50,989 bases of DNA, from IMG/VR virus record IMGVR_UViG_3300005290_000006, positions 76,360 to 127,348 of that record, one strand, 5' to 3'. How positions within the stretch are numbered: position 1 is the stretch's first letter; each line of letters opens with the position of its first letter. Below are positions 8,027 to 16,479 of the stretch, in pieces. Below the pieces are notes generated by a model. That model did not search any database. It saw only the letters and a list, made by a program, of their open reading frames with translations, and was not told the DNA's origin. This stretch comes from a virus. Both the position numbers and the translations under genes were made by a program.

Positions 8027-8469
8027 AATTCGAGCGACGCTTCAGCGGGGAGTATCGTACAGTAGTTACTAACCTGTTAGGTGTCACGTTAAAGGGTGCA
8101 GACCCAGACGCGATGGCCTTTCAGGAAAGTATGCTGCACGACTTCAACATGGGGTATTACGACCGTTCCACCATGAGTCCTCATTCCTCTGTTGCGTTTA
8201 TCAAAATGGAGAATGGGTTCGTCCACCCGTGGTCAATCAAACATATTGGCAACCAATATGGCTACGGGAAAATGAAGGAGTTAATCCCCCTCAGAGACTA
8301 CTTAACGCTTCCTGCCTTTTTGGTAGACGACTTGGTGGCCGGTATCACTGAAGGTGAAGCGCTTCGGACTAAGCAAGACACTCCGAAAACTGACGACACA
8401 CCTCTCTCCAAAGAGGACCGTGCGTTGTTGGAACTGGCTAAGAAAGCAGGGCTCGGAAAACTGCCGTAA
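7951..8469 (+). CDS. -1 frame extension of the 6311 protein (or separate 118-residue protein from ATG 8113)
   Basis: In the -1 frame from the slippery site, the sequence reads through the 8026 stop and gives a plausible protein well before any ATG: EFERRFSGEYRTVVTNLLGV, then LKGADPDAM, then the part beginning MAFQESMLHDF at ATG 8113. ATG 8113 has no ribosome binding site at normal distance (AAAGGG is about 16 bases away), so it is poorly placed as an independent start. The stretch encoded by 8026-8112 looks protein-like although no start precedes it. The end (LSKEDRALLELAKKAGLGKL) is helical. Best explained as the downstream domain of a frameshift fusion; independent translation from 8113 is the alternative. 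Confidence 0.65.
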   Translation, partial: YPHPVEADDSSGGSGRSNPRSHLELEFERRFSGEYRTVVTNLLGVTLKGADPDAMAFQESMLHDFNMGYYDRSTMSPHSSVAFIKMENGFVHPWSIKHIGNQYGYGKMKELIPLRDYLTLPAFLVDDLVAGITEGEALRTKQDTPKTDDTPLSKEDRALLELAKKAGLGKLP

Positions 8470-8487
8470 ACCCATCATCGGATGTCT

Positions 8488-8516
8488 CCAGGGGCCTAGC
8501 CCCTGGGGATATCTTA
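8488..8516 (+). terminator. Short hairpin ending in CTTATG
   Basis: An 8-base perfect stem, CCAGGGGC (8488-8495) and GCCCCTGG (8499-8506), with a three-base loop, followed by GGATATCTTATG. It lies between the frameshift pair and the gene at 8569. The UUAU end without a U tract recurs at other hairpins in the window. Confidence 0.6.
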
Positions 8517-8568
8517 TGACATCACGTCTTTATTTTCGCTTCATCACTCAGACGAAAGGGCCCTTTCA

Positions 8569-9231
8569 ATGAGCACTACTAATACGCAAGACTCCAAAGA
8601 TTATACCCCACCTGCCGTTGAAGAGGTTGCACCGGTTTCCGAGAAGGGCGGCGCTGCTCCTGTTGCAACCGTTCAATCGAAACAAACCCCTGCCCCGGCT
8701 AAAGTCGAAGTCGCCCCAGCCAAGATCGCTGAGCCTACCCTGGTTCCGCTGCCGGCTGTGATTGGTGTGAACAAGATCCTCAATGCCAAAGGCACTGTGG
8801 TGACTGACATCATGATCAAGCGCATCGACAAGCACCTGGAATACCTCAACGGTACGGTCGGCTTCAAAGACACCGAAGAGCGTGACGAAGAGCAGGTCAG
8901 CTTCATCGAAACCATCGGCAACTCGCTCAAGATGGACTTCGACGGTTACGTGGTCTTCACCGACTACCTGCTGACCAAGATCCGCGACAACCAGAAAGTC
9001 TTCACCGACGGCCTGGCGTTCCGTTTCTGCGCCGAGCTGAAGAAAGGTTCGTACACCGAAGCGGTCAAGAACTACCAGGCGTACATCGAGTTCCTCACCA
9101 AGATCGCGATCAACTGGAACGTTCGTTACAAGCTGAAGAAGCTCGTCGACACCGCCTACGTGATCCAACCCCTGAATCAGAAGGGCAAGGAAAACGTCAC
9201 CCAGTATTTCAACAAGCTGGCCAGCGTTTAA
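8569..9231 (+). CDS. Probable virion protein with alanine/proline-rich N-terminus
   Basis: A 220-residue protein. The first 60 residues are a low-complexity A/P/V/K region (TPAPAKVEVAPAKIAEPT), probably a flexible arm. The rest is helical with a charged loop KDTEERDEEQ. AAAGGG lies close upstream of the ATG. It sits between the frameshift gene pair and an inner-body-like gene, and has the highly regular codon use (GAC, AAG, CTG) of an abundant late product. No family recognised. Confidence 0.65.
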   Translation: MSTTNTQDSKDYTPPAVEEVAPVSEKGGAAPVATVQSKQTPAPAKVEVAPAKIAEPTLVPLPAVIGVNKILNAKGTVVTDIMIKRIDKHLEYLNGTVGFKDTEERDEEQVSFIETIGNSLKMDFDGYVVFTDYLLTKIRDNQKVFTDGLAFRFCAELKKGSYTEAVKNYQAYIEFLTKIAINWNVRYKLKKLVDTAYVIQPLNQKGKENVTQYFNKLASV

Positions 9232-9275
9232 GCCAGTAACCCCTCCACCCCTCAAGTAGAAGTAAGGAAGCAGGT

Positions 9276-10373
9276 ATGGAACCTCTTGCTATTCTTGAAA
9301 ACGACGATGACGACGCGTCGATTCAAGATACACCCCACGTCGAGATCATGTTCGAAGCCCTGAATGACACCATCGAAGGTGTTTCAGGCACTGAAGGTTT
9401 TAACCTGACTGAAGCTCAGGTTTATGCGCAAGGCGTGCTGATGGCAAGCGGCGTTCTTCGCAGTACCGCTGTCGAGGGTAACGAGGGTTTCTTCAGCTCC
9501 ATCGGCAGCGGCGCCAAGTCCATCTACGAGTACGTCGTCAAGATGTTCAAGTCGGTGTGGGGGTTCTTCTTCAACCGTGACGCGACCAAGGCTGCGGAAG
9601 AAGCCAAGGCAGAAGTCAAGGTTGAAAAACAGAAGATCGAAGTGTTCGAGCGATCTTCTGATCCGGAAGCAGTGGCCTACGCTGAAAAGGCCATGAAGTA
9701 CATCCAGGCGCGTGTCAAGAAGGCGAATGGTGTTGTGGACGAGGATACCATTGATCTCGACAACGACACCATGGAAGACATCAAGCGCAAGCTGGAAGGC
9801 GATTCTTCTCAGAAGAAAGCCGGCGTTGTGAAGCTGATGGACCTCATGCCAAAGGTTAACAAGAACGCTCAGAAGAAGTTCAAGCAGAAAGCTGAAGCGG
9901 TGGTCAACGTCAACAAGGCCTTCGTTGCGATGATCGATCAGATCTCCAAGCGTCAGCCTGGTGAATCCAAGGTCCGGAGCGATTCCAAAGCCGGTGCCCT
10001 CGCTAACAAGCTGGCCACTGAAACTCGCGCCTATGAGCCGATCGTCACCAAGAACATTGCCAACCTCATCAAGCATGAGGAAGTCAAGGACAAGGCCGAC
10101 GCGAAGCGCATTCTGGACGAGATCACCCACGACATCGAAGCCGGTGAAAAGATCGCCAAGAACATGAAATCGCACACCAGCGAAATCAGTTCCGAAATCA
10201 ACGCGATGGAAAAGCTGATGTCGGCCGGGCCTCTGACTCCTGAAGCCAAGTCCGACCTGGACGCACTGCGTTCGGTATTGAGCCGCGGTACCACCATCGC
10301 TCAGTACCTGAAGCGTGTTACCGATGCACAAACCGCCATGGCCCGATCTGTAACGGCTGTGTTCGGCGTTTAA
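9276..10373 (+). CDS. Inner-body-like head protein with protease-type cleavage motifs
   Basis: A 365-residue protein. The acidic N-terminus contains two candidate cleavage motifs: GTE|GF at 38-42 and GNE|GF at 68-72. The second is followed at once by an amphipathic/hydrophobic segment (SIYEYVVKMFKSVWGFFF, about 82-99) and then a long lysine-rich helical region. In phiKZ, many head and inner-body proteins lose an N-terminal propeptide by cleavage after S/A/G-x-E; this gene fits that pattern, as do at least seven others in the window. Predicted role: packaged with the DNA inside the capsid. A strong hairpin follows. Confidence 0.65.
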   Translation: MEPLAILENDDDDASIQDTPHVEIMFEALNDTIEGVSGTEGFNLTEAQVYAQGVLMASGVLRSTAVEGNEGFFSSIGSGAKSIYEYVVKMFKSVWGFFFNRDATKAAEEAKAEVKVEKQKIEVFERSSDPEAVAYAEKAMKYIQARVKKANGVVDEDTIDLDNDTMEDIKRKLEGDSSQKKAGVVKLMDLMPKVNKNAQKKFKQKAEAVVNVNKAFVAMIDQISKRQPGESKVRSDSKAGALANKLATETRAYEPIVTKNIANLIKHEEVKDKADAKRILDEITHDIEAGEKIAKNMKSHTSEISSEINAMEKLMSAGPLTPEAKSDLDALRSVLSRGTTIAQYLKRVTDAQTAMARSVTAVFGV

Positions 10374-10388
10374 GCGTCAACCGTGAAT

Positions 10389-10434
10389 AACCCTAACCCA
10401 TTCCCTTTGTCGGGGAATGGGTTAGGGTTTATGG
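10389..10434 (+). terminator. Strong hairpin between convergent genes, tail TTTATGGTTGC
   Basis: A 17-base perfect stem: 10389-10405 pairs with 10413-10429 across a seven-base loop. It is followed by TATGGTTGCTTACG, which runs into the stop codon of the minus-strand polymerase-like gene. There is no long U tract. The tail resembles TATGTTTGC seen after other hairpins. Confidence 0.85.
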
Positions 10435-10438
10435 TTGC

Positions 10439-12262
10439 TTACGCAGCTTCTTTCATTTCTTCTGGTGTAACGGTTGGTGTACTTTGTGCTCTGCTGTCAC
10501 GCAGTTTCTTCAGCTCATCTTCAAAGCCCATTTCGCTCAAGGCTTTCTCGAAGACTTCTTGCAGCGCAGCAGGTTGTGGGAAGCGGAACAGGTCATGGCA
10601 CAACCCAAACGCATTCGCCTGTGTACTGCTGGCATAGTTCACGGCAATCTCCCGGAACTTCATTGGATCCGCCCCTTGGATCCCCCAGACCTCTGCCATG
10701 GTCGTTTTACCACCTGCGTTGAGTGCGAGTGTAGCTGTTGGATACGCACCCTCTACGTCGATGTCAGAGGTATCAGTCCGTCCGTTACTGTAGACGTCAT
10801 CCAGACCGTTAAACAGCAGTTTACCCAGGGGAGCATTCTTCTCTGTATCGAGCAGCGCAATCCAATCACCCAGAGTAGGCAGTCTCTCAGAGAACGTCTT
10901 ATCCCGGTTGCTTGGAGTAGAACCCCAGACGTAACCACGCTCACGCGCCATGAAGGACAAGGTGTCCGAGATCATGCTTGGCTGAGAGACGTAGTTGAAG
11001 TATTCCGAGTATTTCAACAACATCGGCAACGAGAGACTGAAGTCACTGGTCTTCTCGTTAATCTCTTCAATTACGAAGTTGTCGCAGATGTTGTACATGG
11101 AGTACAGGTATGGGTGATACTTCTGCATGTAACGGTGCCACTGAGGAGAGCCTACACCATGTTCGTGGCCTTCTTCGGTGTACAACTTACCCGGTACATC
11201 CTCTTTGCTCGCAATGCCTTGCAGAGAGGTGTCCTGGAGCTTCCCTTCAACCGGCTGACGCTTGATCGCGTAGAACGAACCCGCATCGGCAAACTGGAAG
11301 GTGGCCATGGTGCGAATCGTTGGGAAACGCTCTTGCCATTCCAACGGCATCTTCGTGCCATCTTCTTTATGCTTGTGCGTACGACCCGGGTGGTACTTGT
11401 ACGACTTGTACTCGCGAGGAATGCGTGGATCCGAATACACTTCCGCCAAGTTAAAGCCGTCAGCCAACAACGCCTTCTCGTTCGCTTCCATATCGTAAGC
11501 GGCGTTCCAAGCGGCTACCCAATCAGGTTCCCACTCGTGCATTTTCTGGATACAGGCATTAACCACCTGACCCGGGGTATCAAACAACTGATACTCGATC
11601 TTGCACTTACGACGCTTGACGTGCTCACCGAGGTACTTGGACTCGGCTTCACGCAGTTGCTGGATGATCTCGTGGTCTTCAAGATGTTTACCAGCTTTCT
11701 CGGAATACCACGTACGAACCGCTGCGAAGTAAGCCCTGGTCTTGAAGGTCACCGATGCCATCATGATCGGCACGCCCTTCTTGAACATGTCACCCTCAAC
11801 GTCATAAGCCGCTAAGGTGTACGCCTCGGTTTCCTGATGAATACCGTACCGTTCAAAGTACTTACGCTTGAAATGAACCGGAGGGGTTTGATCCAAACCA
11901 AACACATGGGGGTTGTTCTTGGCCTGACGCAAATCAAACGAACTGTCGTTACGGCCGTAAAGGAACTTGTTAACCGCAGCTGCCAACTGACACCGAGGAA
12001 CCTTGTACTCTTTGCACATGCTCTCTTCAATGTAGTCTTTGTGCTGCTTGAACTTACGCTTATCTTCTTTAACAATCCAGATAGGCTGCTTGTAGTTCTC
12101 CAGCGCTACCAGGGAATTTGAACGTGTGCCATCCTCGTGGATGTTGGTGATCTTGGCGCACAGCAGATCTTTACTCTTGTCAAAACGGTTAATCGACTGA
12201 GCGGCATGTTTGCACACTTTGGCAATTATGGGGGAGACGTTAGGTAAGGTTGATTGTTCCAT
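10439..12262 (-). CDS. Family B DNA polymerase-like protein: exonuclease plus palm motif A only
   Basis: A 607-residue protein. Exonuclease motifs of family B polymerases are visible: ExoI D154-V-E156 (AAYDVEGD), ExoII WNAAYD at 252-257, ExoIII Y390-NIC-D394. Palm motif A is at 502-508 (DVEGAYPT, compare DxxSLYPS), followed by a family-like LNAGGKTT. Only about 100 residues follow, and I see neither the fingers motif (KxxxNSxYG) nor motif C (DTD). So the protein has proofreading and a partial palm. Either the rest of the polymerase is another gene outside this window, or this is an exonuclease derived from a polymerase. It stands alone on the minus strand among late genes; its start shares an intergenic region with the metalloprotease gene. 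Confidence 0.75.
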   Translation of the reverse strand: MEQSTLPNVSPIIAKVCKHAAQSINRFDKSKDLLCAKITNIHEDGTRSNSLVALENYKQPIWIVKEDKRKFKQHKDYIEESMCKEYKVPRCQLAAAVNKFLYGRNDSSFDLRQAKNNPHVFGLDQTPPVHFKRKYFERYGIHQETEAYTLAAYDVEGDMFKKGVPIMMASVTFKTRAYFAAVRTWYSEKAGKHLEDHEIIQQLREAESKYLGEHVKRRKCKIEYQLFDTPGQVVNACIQKMHEWEPDWVAAWNAAYDMEANEKALLADGFNLAEVYSDPRIPREYKSYKYHPGRTHKHKEDGTKMPLEWQERFPTIRTMATFQFADAGSFYAIKRQPVEGKLQDTSLQGIASKEDVPGKLYTEEGHEHGVGSPQWHRYMQKYHPYLYSMYNICDNFVIEEINEKTSDFSLSLPMLLKYSEYFNYVSQPSMISDTLSFMARERGYVWGSTPSNRDKTFSERLPTLGDWIALLDTEKNAPLGKLLFNGLDDVYSNGRTDTSDIDVEGAYPTATLALNAGGKTTMAEVWGIQGADPMKFREIAVNYASSTQANAFGLCHDLFRFPQPAALQEVFEKALSEMGFEDELKKLRDSRAQSTPTVTPEEMKEAA

Positions 12263-12274
12263 GGAGTACCCTGC

Positions 12275-12303
12275 ATTTTATGCCTGCTTTTGACACTATA
12301 TTA
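12275..12303. promoter_or_regulatory. Possible divergent promoter region
   Basis: The 78-base gap between the divergent polymerase-like and metalloprotease genes holds ATTTTATG (TATG at 12279-12282) and TATATTA at 12297-12303. In phiKZ, early promoters are AT-rich with a TATATTA-like core, and late promoters carry TATG; this recollection is from the literature. The same ATTTTATG occurs before the capsid gene. Confidence 0.35.
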
Positions 12304-12340
12304 ATAGGGTCTACGTATCAACTTAAAGGAGTTCCCGCGC

Positions 12341-13732
12341 ATGATCTCTATTGATTTCCTAAAACAAAGCCGTGCTGGGATCGAATTCATCGACTTCCAG
12401 ACGACTCGTTTCTACGACGTACTGGCTGCCTGTATCGAGAAACACATCTCGTACGACACCGGTGCTGCCGTATTGAAGGACAGTGTCAGCAAAGAATTGT
12501 TAGCCATCGTTGAAGAGTTCACTGGCTTCAGCAATATCACCATCAAGTACGAAGACCAGGGCAACCTGGCAGTCGACACCGGCTACTTCTCGCCGAAGCA
12601 CGTCCTCAACAACGAAGGCGTGGATCAACTGATGGGCATCACCAAGACCACGTTGTACCGCTGGTTCGCTGAGAACAAGGTCAAGATGTTCAAAGGCACC
12701 ATCGACTACACCACAGGCAAGGTAGGTGGTAGCTTTAAAACCGTCCCGGTGAATTTGCACATCAACAAGAACCTCAGTGTAACCTTTGCCCCTGAGAAGG
12801 TGGCCAAGCACGGTGTTCCTCTGCCTGGTATTATTGCCGGTGCAATCGCTCACGAGCTGGGTCATGTGTTCGGTGCCTGCATGATGCTCTACACCGCTGC
12901 GTCGGACAACCTGGTAGCCAAGGCGGCTTTGGCACACTACAAGGCTGCTGGGCGTACTGAAGACCGTGTGGTGGTTCTGAAAGACACGGCTGCCATCCTC
13001 GAACTGGATCCGGCCAAGATCGCTGAGCTGCAAGCGATTGCTGAAAACCCGAATGACGACTCCTTCATCCTCTACTGGAACAAACTGACCGTGCAGCGTA
13101 ACAGCCGTCGCAGTCTGTCCGTAGGTGTGGAGCGCATGTCGTCGGAAGTGGTTGCCGACATGTACGCCATCCGCATGGGTTGCAGCAAAGGTATCATCGC
13201 CGCCATCTCTGCTTTCGTAGACATCGGTGCGATTACCGTGATCACCAACAGCCTGCTGAGCGCAACCATCCTCACCGTGCTGGCGGACATCACCTTCCTG
13301 CCCCTGTTGATCAGCTCCGCAAGCTTCACCCCGTTCTTCGTGTTCAGCGGTCTCGTGTTTACCACGTTGTTCATTGCTGACTACTTCTCCCGGGGTTATT
13401 CGGGAGTCTACAACGCTGACCACCGTCGCTTCGAAGACGCCATTCGTCAACTGATCGCTCGCCTGAAAGAAGACAAGCGCATCACCGCTGCCGAGAAGGC
13501 TGAGTTGACCAAGGACATCGAAGTATTGCTGGAATTGGGTAAGTCATTCAAACCCTGGTACGACAATACCGTTATCGGTCGCGCCATGGGCTGGGTGTTC
13601 AACGGTGGCGATTTCAAGAAGCAAGAGATCGAGCACTACACCCAGGTGCTGACCAACCACGAGCTCAACGTGTTCAGCATCAAGCTTGCCGCATTGAAAC
13701 AACGTCGTGACCCGGACAACATCGAAGCGTAA
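12341..13732 (+). CDS. Membrane-anchored HExxH zinc metalloprotease-like protein
   Basis: A 463-residue protein starting after AAAGGAG. The gluzincin-type motif HELGH is at 171-175 within AGAIAHELGHVFGA. A second conserved-looking motif SSEVVADMYAI at 267-277 would supply the third zinc ligand (Glu269, the ExxxD arrangement of M48/HtpX-like peptidases). It is followed by a very hydrophobic region (about 284-347) with two or three likely membrane segments, then a charged helical C-terminus. Predicted role: a membrane or membrane-associated peptidase. It heads a plus-strand operon leading into inner-body-like genes, so it may act in the virion or in infected-cell membranes; neither is shown. 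It is distinct from the serine-type head protease known in phiKZ. Confidence 0.7.
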   Translation: MISIDFLKQSRAGIEFIDFQTTRFYDVLAACIEKHISYDTGAAVLKDSVSKELLAIVEEFTGFSNITIKYEDQGNLAVDTGYFSPKHVLNNEGVDQLMGITKTTLYRWFAENKVKMFKGTIDYTTGKVGGSFKTVPVNLHINKNLSVTFAPEKVAKHGVPLPGIIAGAIAHELGHVFGACMMLYTAASDNLVAKAALAHYKAAGRTEDRVVVLKDTAAILELDPAKIAELQAIAENPNDDSFILYWNKLTVQRNSRRSLSVGVERMSSEVVADMYAIRMGCSKGIIAAISAFVDIGAITVITNSLLSATILTVLADITFLPLLISSASFTPFFVFSGLVFTTLFIADYFSRGYSGVYNADHRRFEDAIRQLIARLKEDKRITAAEKAELTKDIEVLLELGKSFKPWYDNTVIGRAMGWVFNGGDFKKQEIEHYTQVLTNHELNVFSIKLAALKQRRDPDNIEA

Positions 13733-13759
13733 CCACCCCCATTTAACAGGAGTACCATC

Positions 13760-14170
13760 ATGTCTCATTTGCCACACGTTATGGACTACAAGAAGAAGCT
13801 GGTCGAACTCGGCATCTCTTGCCCGCAACAGGGTGCGCAGTTCGCACTCGAAGCGTACAGCACCGCGATCATCCGTCATCACTTCAAGAACTCGTGCAGC
13901 ATCGGCCTGAGCGAAGACGAAGAGAACTACGTCTGGAAGATGCTGGACCGCTGGAACTCGGTATCCCCGATCAATGGTTCGTTCGTGTTCGCCACCGTCA
14001 AGGACCGCATGACCCGTCTGCGCGCGGCGCTGATCACCACCGGTCGTCCTATCCCGTTCACCACTGTGGTTGTGGTAGAAGGGACTGAAGGCGTTGACGT
14101 GGCACAGAACGAGCAGTTCGAAGTGCTGGTGGCCTACCTGATGTCTGAACTGGGGAAAGGCCATGAATGA
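13760..14170 (+). CDS. Hypothetical protein
   Basis: A 136-residue protein with AGGAG nine bases before its ATG, 27 bases after the metalloprotease gene and overlapping the next gene by 8 bases. Mainly helical; contains a histidine-rich start (MSHLPHVMDYKKK) and a helix around KDRMTRLRAALI, ending EQFEVLVAYLMSELGKGHE. It has no membrane segment or known domain. Operon position suggests a partner of the inner-body-like protein encoded next. Confidence 0.7.
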   Translation: MSHLPHVMDYKKKLVELGISCPQQGAQFALEAYSTAIIRHHFKNSCSIGLSEDEENYVWKMLDRWNSVSPINGSFVFATVKDRMTRLRAALITTGRPIPFTTVVVVEGTEGVDVAQNEQFEVLVAYLMSELGKGHE

Positions 14171-15692
14171 GTACCTGGACTCGTACAAGCAAATTGCCGA
14201 CGGTCACCCCGACGACTCGTACGAACCGGGAACCAACAAACAGCGCATTGATCTGACCGAGTACTACAAGGAAACCAAGCAAGACGACGCCACCATGATG
14301 GTGAGTGGGATCGAAGCGATGAACCTTGGTAAGTTCTCCAAGCGCGTGGCCGGTTACTTCAAACTGGCGGGCTTTGAATCGTACGACCCGTTTCCGTCTG
14401 AGCGTAACGCCCGGGCTGGCCAGGAAGGTTTCTTCGCCACTCTGAAGAACGGGTTCAAGACCTTCATCGAGAACATCATCAAGTACATCCGCATGGCGGT
14501 GGATTGGGTGGTCGACACGGTGCGTGGGATCTTCGGCTTCCGCAAGAGTGCGCGAATCAACAAGGCGATCAACGATTCCTTGGATGACCTCAAGAAAGAG
14601 TTCGTCACCGTGCTCAGCGGCCTGGGTTTCCCAGCGGCGGAATACAACCTGGAAAACTTCCTGCAAAACCTTCCTCCTAACCAGGACCGGGTAGCGCAGT
14701 TGATCCTGCTGAAAAGCAAGTTCGAAACGGACCAGGGTTCCATCGATGCGCTGGGCGAAGCCTTGCCATTGCTGCAACAGTGCATTGCCAAGCTGAAGAA
14801 CTCCAGCGACCGTGTGACTCAGGCATCTTCCAGCCTGAAGATCACCATCAGCAAGGAACACACCAAGGTGCGCGCCCGCGGTCACCTCAATGAGAACTGG
14901 GGTCAGCCTACCCCGGATCTCCCAGCTGAAGTCAACCGGGTCATGAAGGCGATCCTGGACGTGTCCACCGGTCTCGACGCAGTCGGTCTGGCTACGGAAG
15001 TGTCCAAGCTCTACAACCTGCTGTACGGCATCAACTTCAGCAACGATGAGCTCATGACCGGTTTCAGTAACGTTCGTAAGCGCATCCAGGAAACTGTAGC
15101 GACCGAGACTGTCAAACTCGGCAAGCAGGACATCCCTGTGCTGTTGACCAGCATCCAGTTCCTCAACATGCGTTACATCGAAGTCACCTCGGATGACCTG
15201 GACCTCTCGAAGATCAACTTCAAGAACCTGGGCAACACCGTGGACAAGACGGACGCAGAGAAGGTTGGTTTCATCGCCGACTTCTACGAGAACCCTGCGC
15301 TGGTGCAGATGTATCAGCAGATGACAGTTGACGTGCGGAACTTCAGCCAGTTCTGCTACAGCGTATCGAGTTCCCTGATGGTGGTGGAGAAACAAATCAC
15401 CAACCTGGTGGAATGGTACAACCGGGCACACGCCTTCTACTACCACGGTCTGCTGGAAGACATGGAAGAGGTGGCGAAGATCAACCGTGAAGCACGTGCA
15501 GCGGGTCACACCCCGTACGCCAACGCGGCTGGTTATCCTCGTGAGTTCGTGTTCATCAAAGATGCTGACGCTCAAACCTTTGCTGAGAAGGCCGGTGCAG
15601 TGTCCGAGACGATCATCTCGAACGACTTCGGTGGCGTTAAAACCACCTTCAACAACTTCGCCAAACAAACTGGCTGGGGGAAACTGGTATGA
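14163..15692 (+). CDS. Inner-body-like head protein with protease-type cleavage motif
   Basis: A 509-residue protein. The first 88 residues are acidic and tyrosine-rich and end in GQE|GF (86-90), a good match to the S/A/G-x-E site of the phiKZ head protease; a second possible site is GIE at 49-51. Directly after comes a long amphipathic stretch (FFATLKNGFKTFIENIIKYI and onward to about 126), then an extended helical body. This is the same plan as the products at 9276, 24342, 25366 and 26752. Inferred role: processed internal head protein. Coupled to the gene before by an 8-base overlap and to the next by ATGA. Confidence 0.65.
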   Translation: MNEYLDSYKQIADGHPDDSYEPGTNKQRIDLTEYYKETKQDDATMMVSGIEAMNLGKFSKRVAGYFKLAGFESYDPFPSERNARAGQEGFFATLKNGFKTFIENIIKYIRMAVDWVVDTVRGIFGFRKSARINKAINDSLDDLKKEFVTVLSGLGFPAAEYNLENFLQNLPPNQDRVAQLILLKSKFETDQGSIDALGEALPLLQQCIAKLKNSSDRVTQASSSLKITISKEHTKVRARGHLNENWGQPTPDLPAEVNRVMKAILDVSTGLDAVGLATEVSKLYNLLYGINFSNDELMTGFSNVRKRIQETVATETVKLGKQDIPVLLTSIQFLNMRYIEVTSDDLDLSKINFKNLGNTVDKTDAEKVGFIADFYENPALVQMYQQMTVDVRNFSQFCYSVSSSLMVVEKQITNLVEWYNRAHAFYYHGLLEDMEEVAKINREARAAGHTPYANAAGYPREFVFIKDADAQTFAEKAGAVSETIISNDFGGVKTTFNNFAKQTGWGKLV

Positions 15693-16423
15693 CCGACGTT
15701 ACCTACGATCAGTTGGTTGAAAGCCGCAACGCAGCCATGTCTGAAATGAACGGCTGTCTGTCCTCCCTGAAAGGCATGGCAGAGAAGTTGCACGAAGGCG
15801 TCTCCCTCAAGGAAGCCTGCGAAATCGTGGACCGCTTCTGGCCTACACGTGAAGCAGGTGAACTGAAGACTCGTCTCTTCAGCTCGTTCCCCAAGGAGAA
15901 TGGACAGGTCCTGTTGAACAAGGGCCTGGACAAACGCATTGTGGAAAACATCGCGGTGGACATCACGCGGGCGTACTTCCACAACATCTCCGAGTACGTC
16001 TCGTGCAAGGTTGAAGAGTCGCTGGCTCACATCAACAGCCTGGGCCTGGATAACGGTGCGGCCGCTGAAGCCATCGGGCAACTGCGCAAGCAGGTAGCTC
16101 GTTACCTCGGTTACATCAACTGGGGTGTGTACGAAATCAAGACCCAGTTGTTGGGCAAGAACGTGGACTGGGAAGAACTGACCCCATCGGTAGATGGTGT
16201 TGAGAACGGTGATTACCTCTTCCTGGAAAACCTGCCGTTGCTGACCGAGCAAGCGCACGATCGTTTCATCGAAGAGAACCTGCCCCAGAAGTACGGGTTT
16301 GCTCTCTCCGACCTCGATTGGCGTTTCGGTACGCTGGAAGCCGTGATGGAACTGTCGTTGCTGTTCGCGAAGTACCTGCACGAGTTCGAGTCGAAGATCG
16401 GTAACAAAGAAGTAGTTGCGTGA
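15689..16423 (+). CDS. Hypothetical structural-region protein
   Basis: A 244-residue, mainly helical, acidic protein that begins in the ATGA overlap with the inner-body-like gene, so it is translationally coupled to it. The body has several leucine-rich amphipathic helices. There is no clear G-x-E-G-F site, membrane segment or recognised domain. Last gene of the 12341-16423 block, followed by a strong hairpin. A role as a partner or chaperone of the coupled protein is possible but not shown. Confidence 0.65.
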   Translation: MTDVTYDQLVESRNAAMSEMNGCLSSLKGMAEKLHEGVSLKEACEIVDRFWPTREAGELKTRLFSSFPKENGQVLLNKGLDKRIVENIAVDITRAYFHNISEYVSCKVEESLAHINSLGLDNGAAAEAIGQLRKQVARYLGYINWGVYEIKTQLLGKNVDWEELTPSVDGVENGDYLFLENLPLLTEQAHDRFIEENLPQKYGFALSDLDWRFGTLEAVMELSLLFAKYLHEFESKIGNKEVVA

Positions 16424-16427
16424 ATAA

Positions 16428-16479
16428 CCCCTACCCCATGCCCCCGTTAAGGAAGGCATGGGGTAGGGGCTATGTTTGC
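16428..16479 (+). terminator. Strong hairpin between convergent genes, tail CTATGTTTGC
   Basis: A 15-base perfect stem (16428-16442 with 16455-16469), 12-base loop, followed by CTATGTTTGCTTAC. The last bases include the stop codon of the minus-strand gene. No U tract; same TATGTTTGC element as after other hairpins. Confidence 0.8.
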
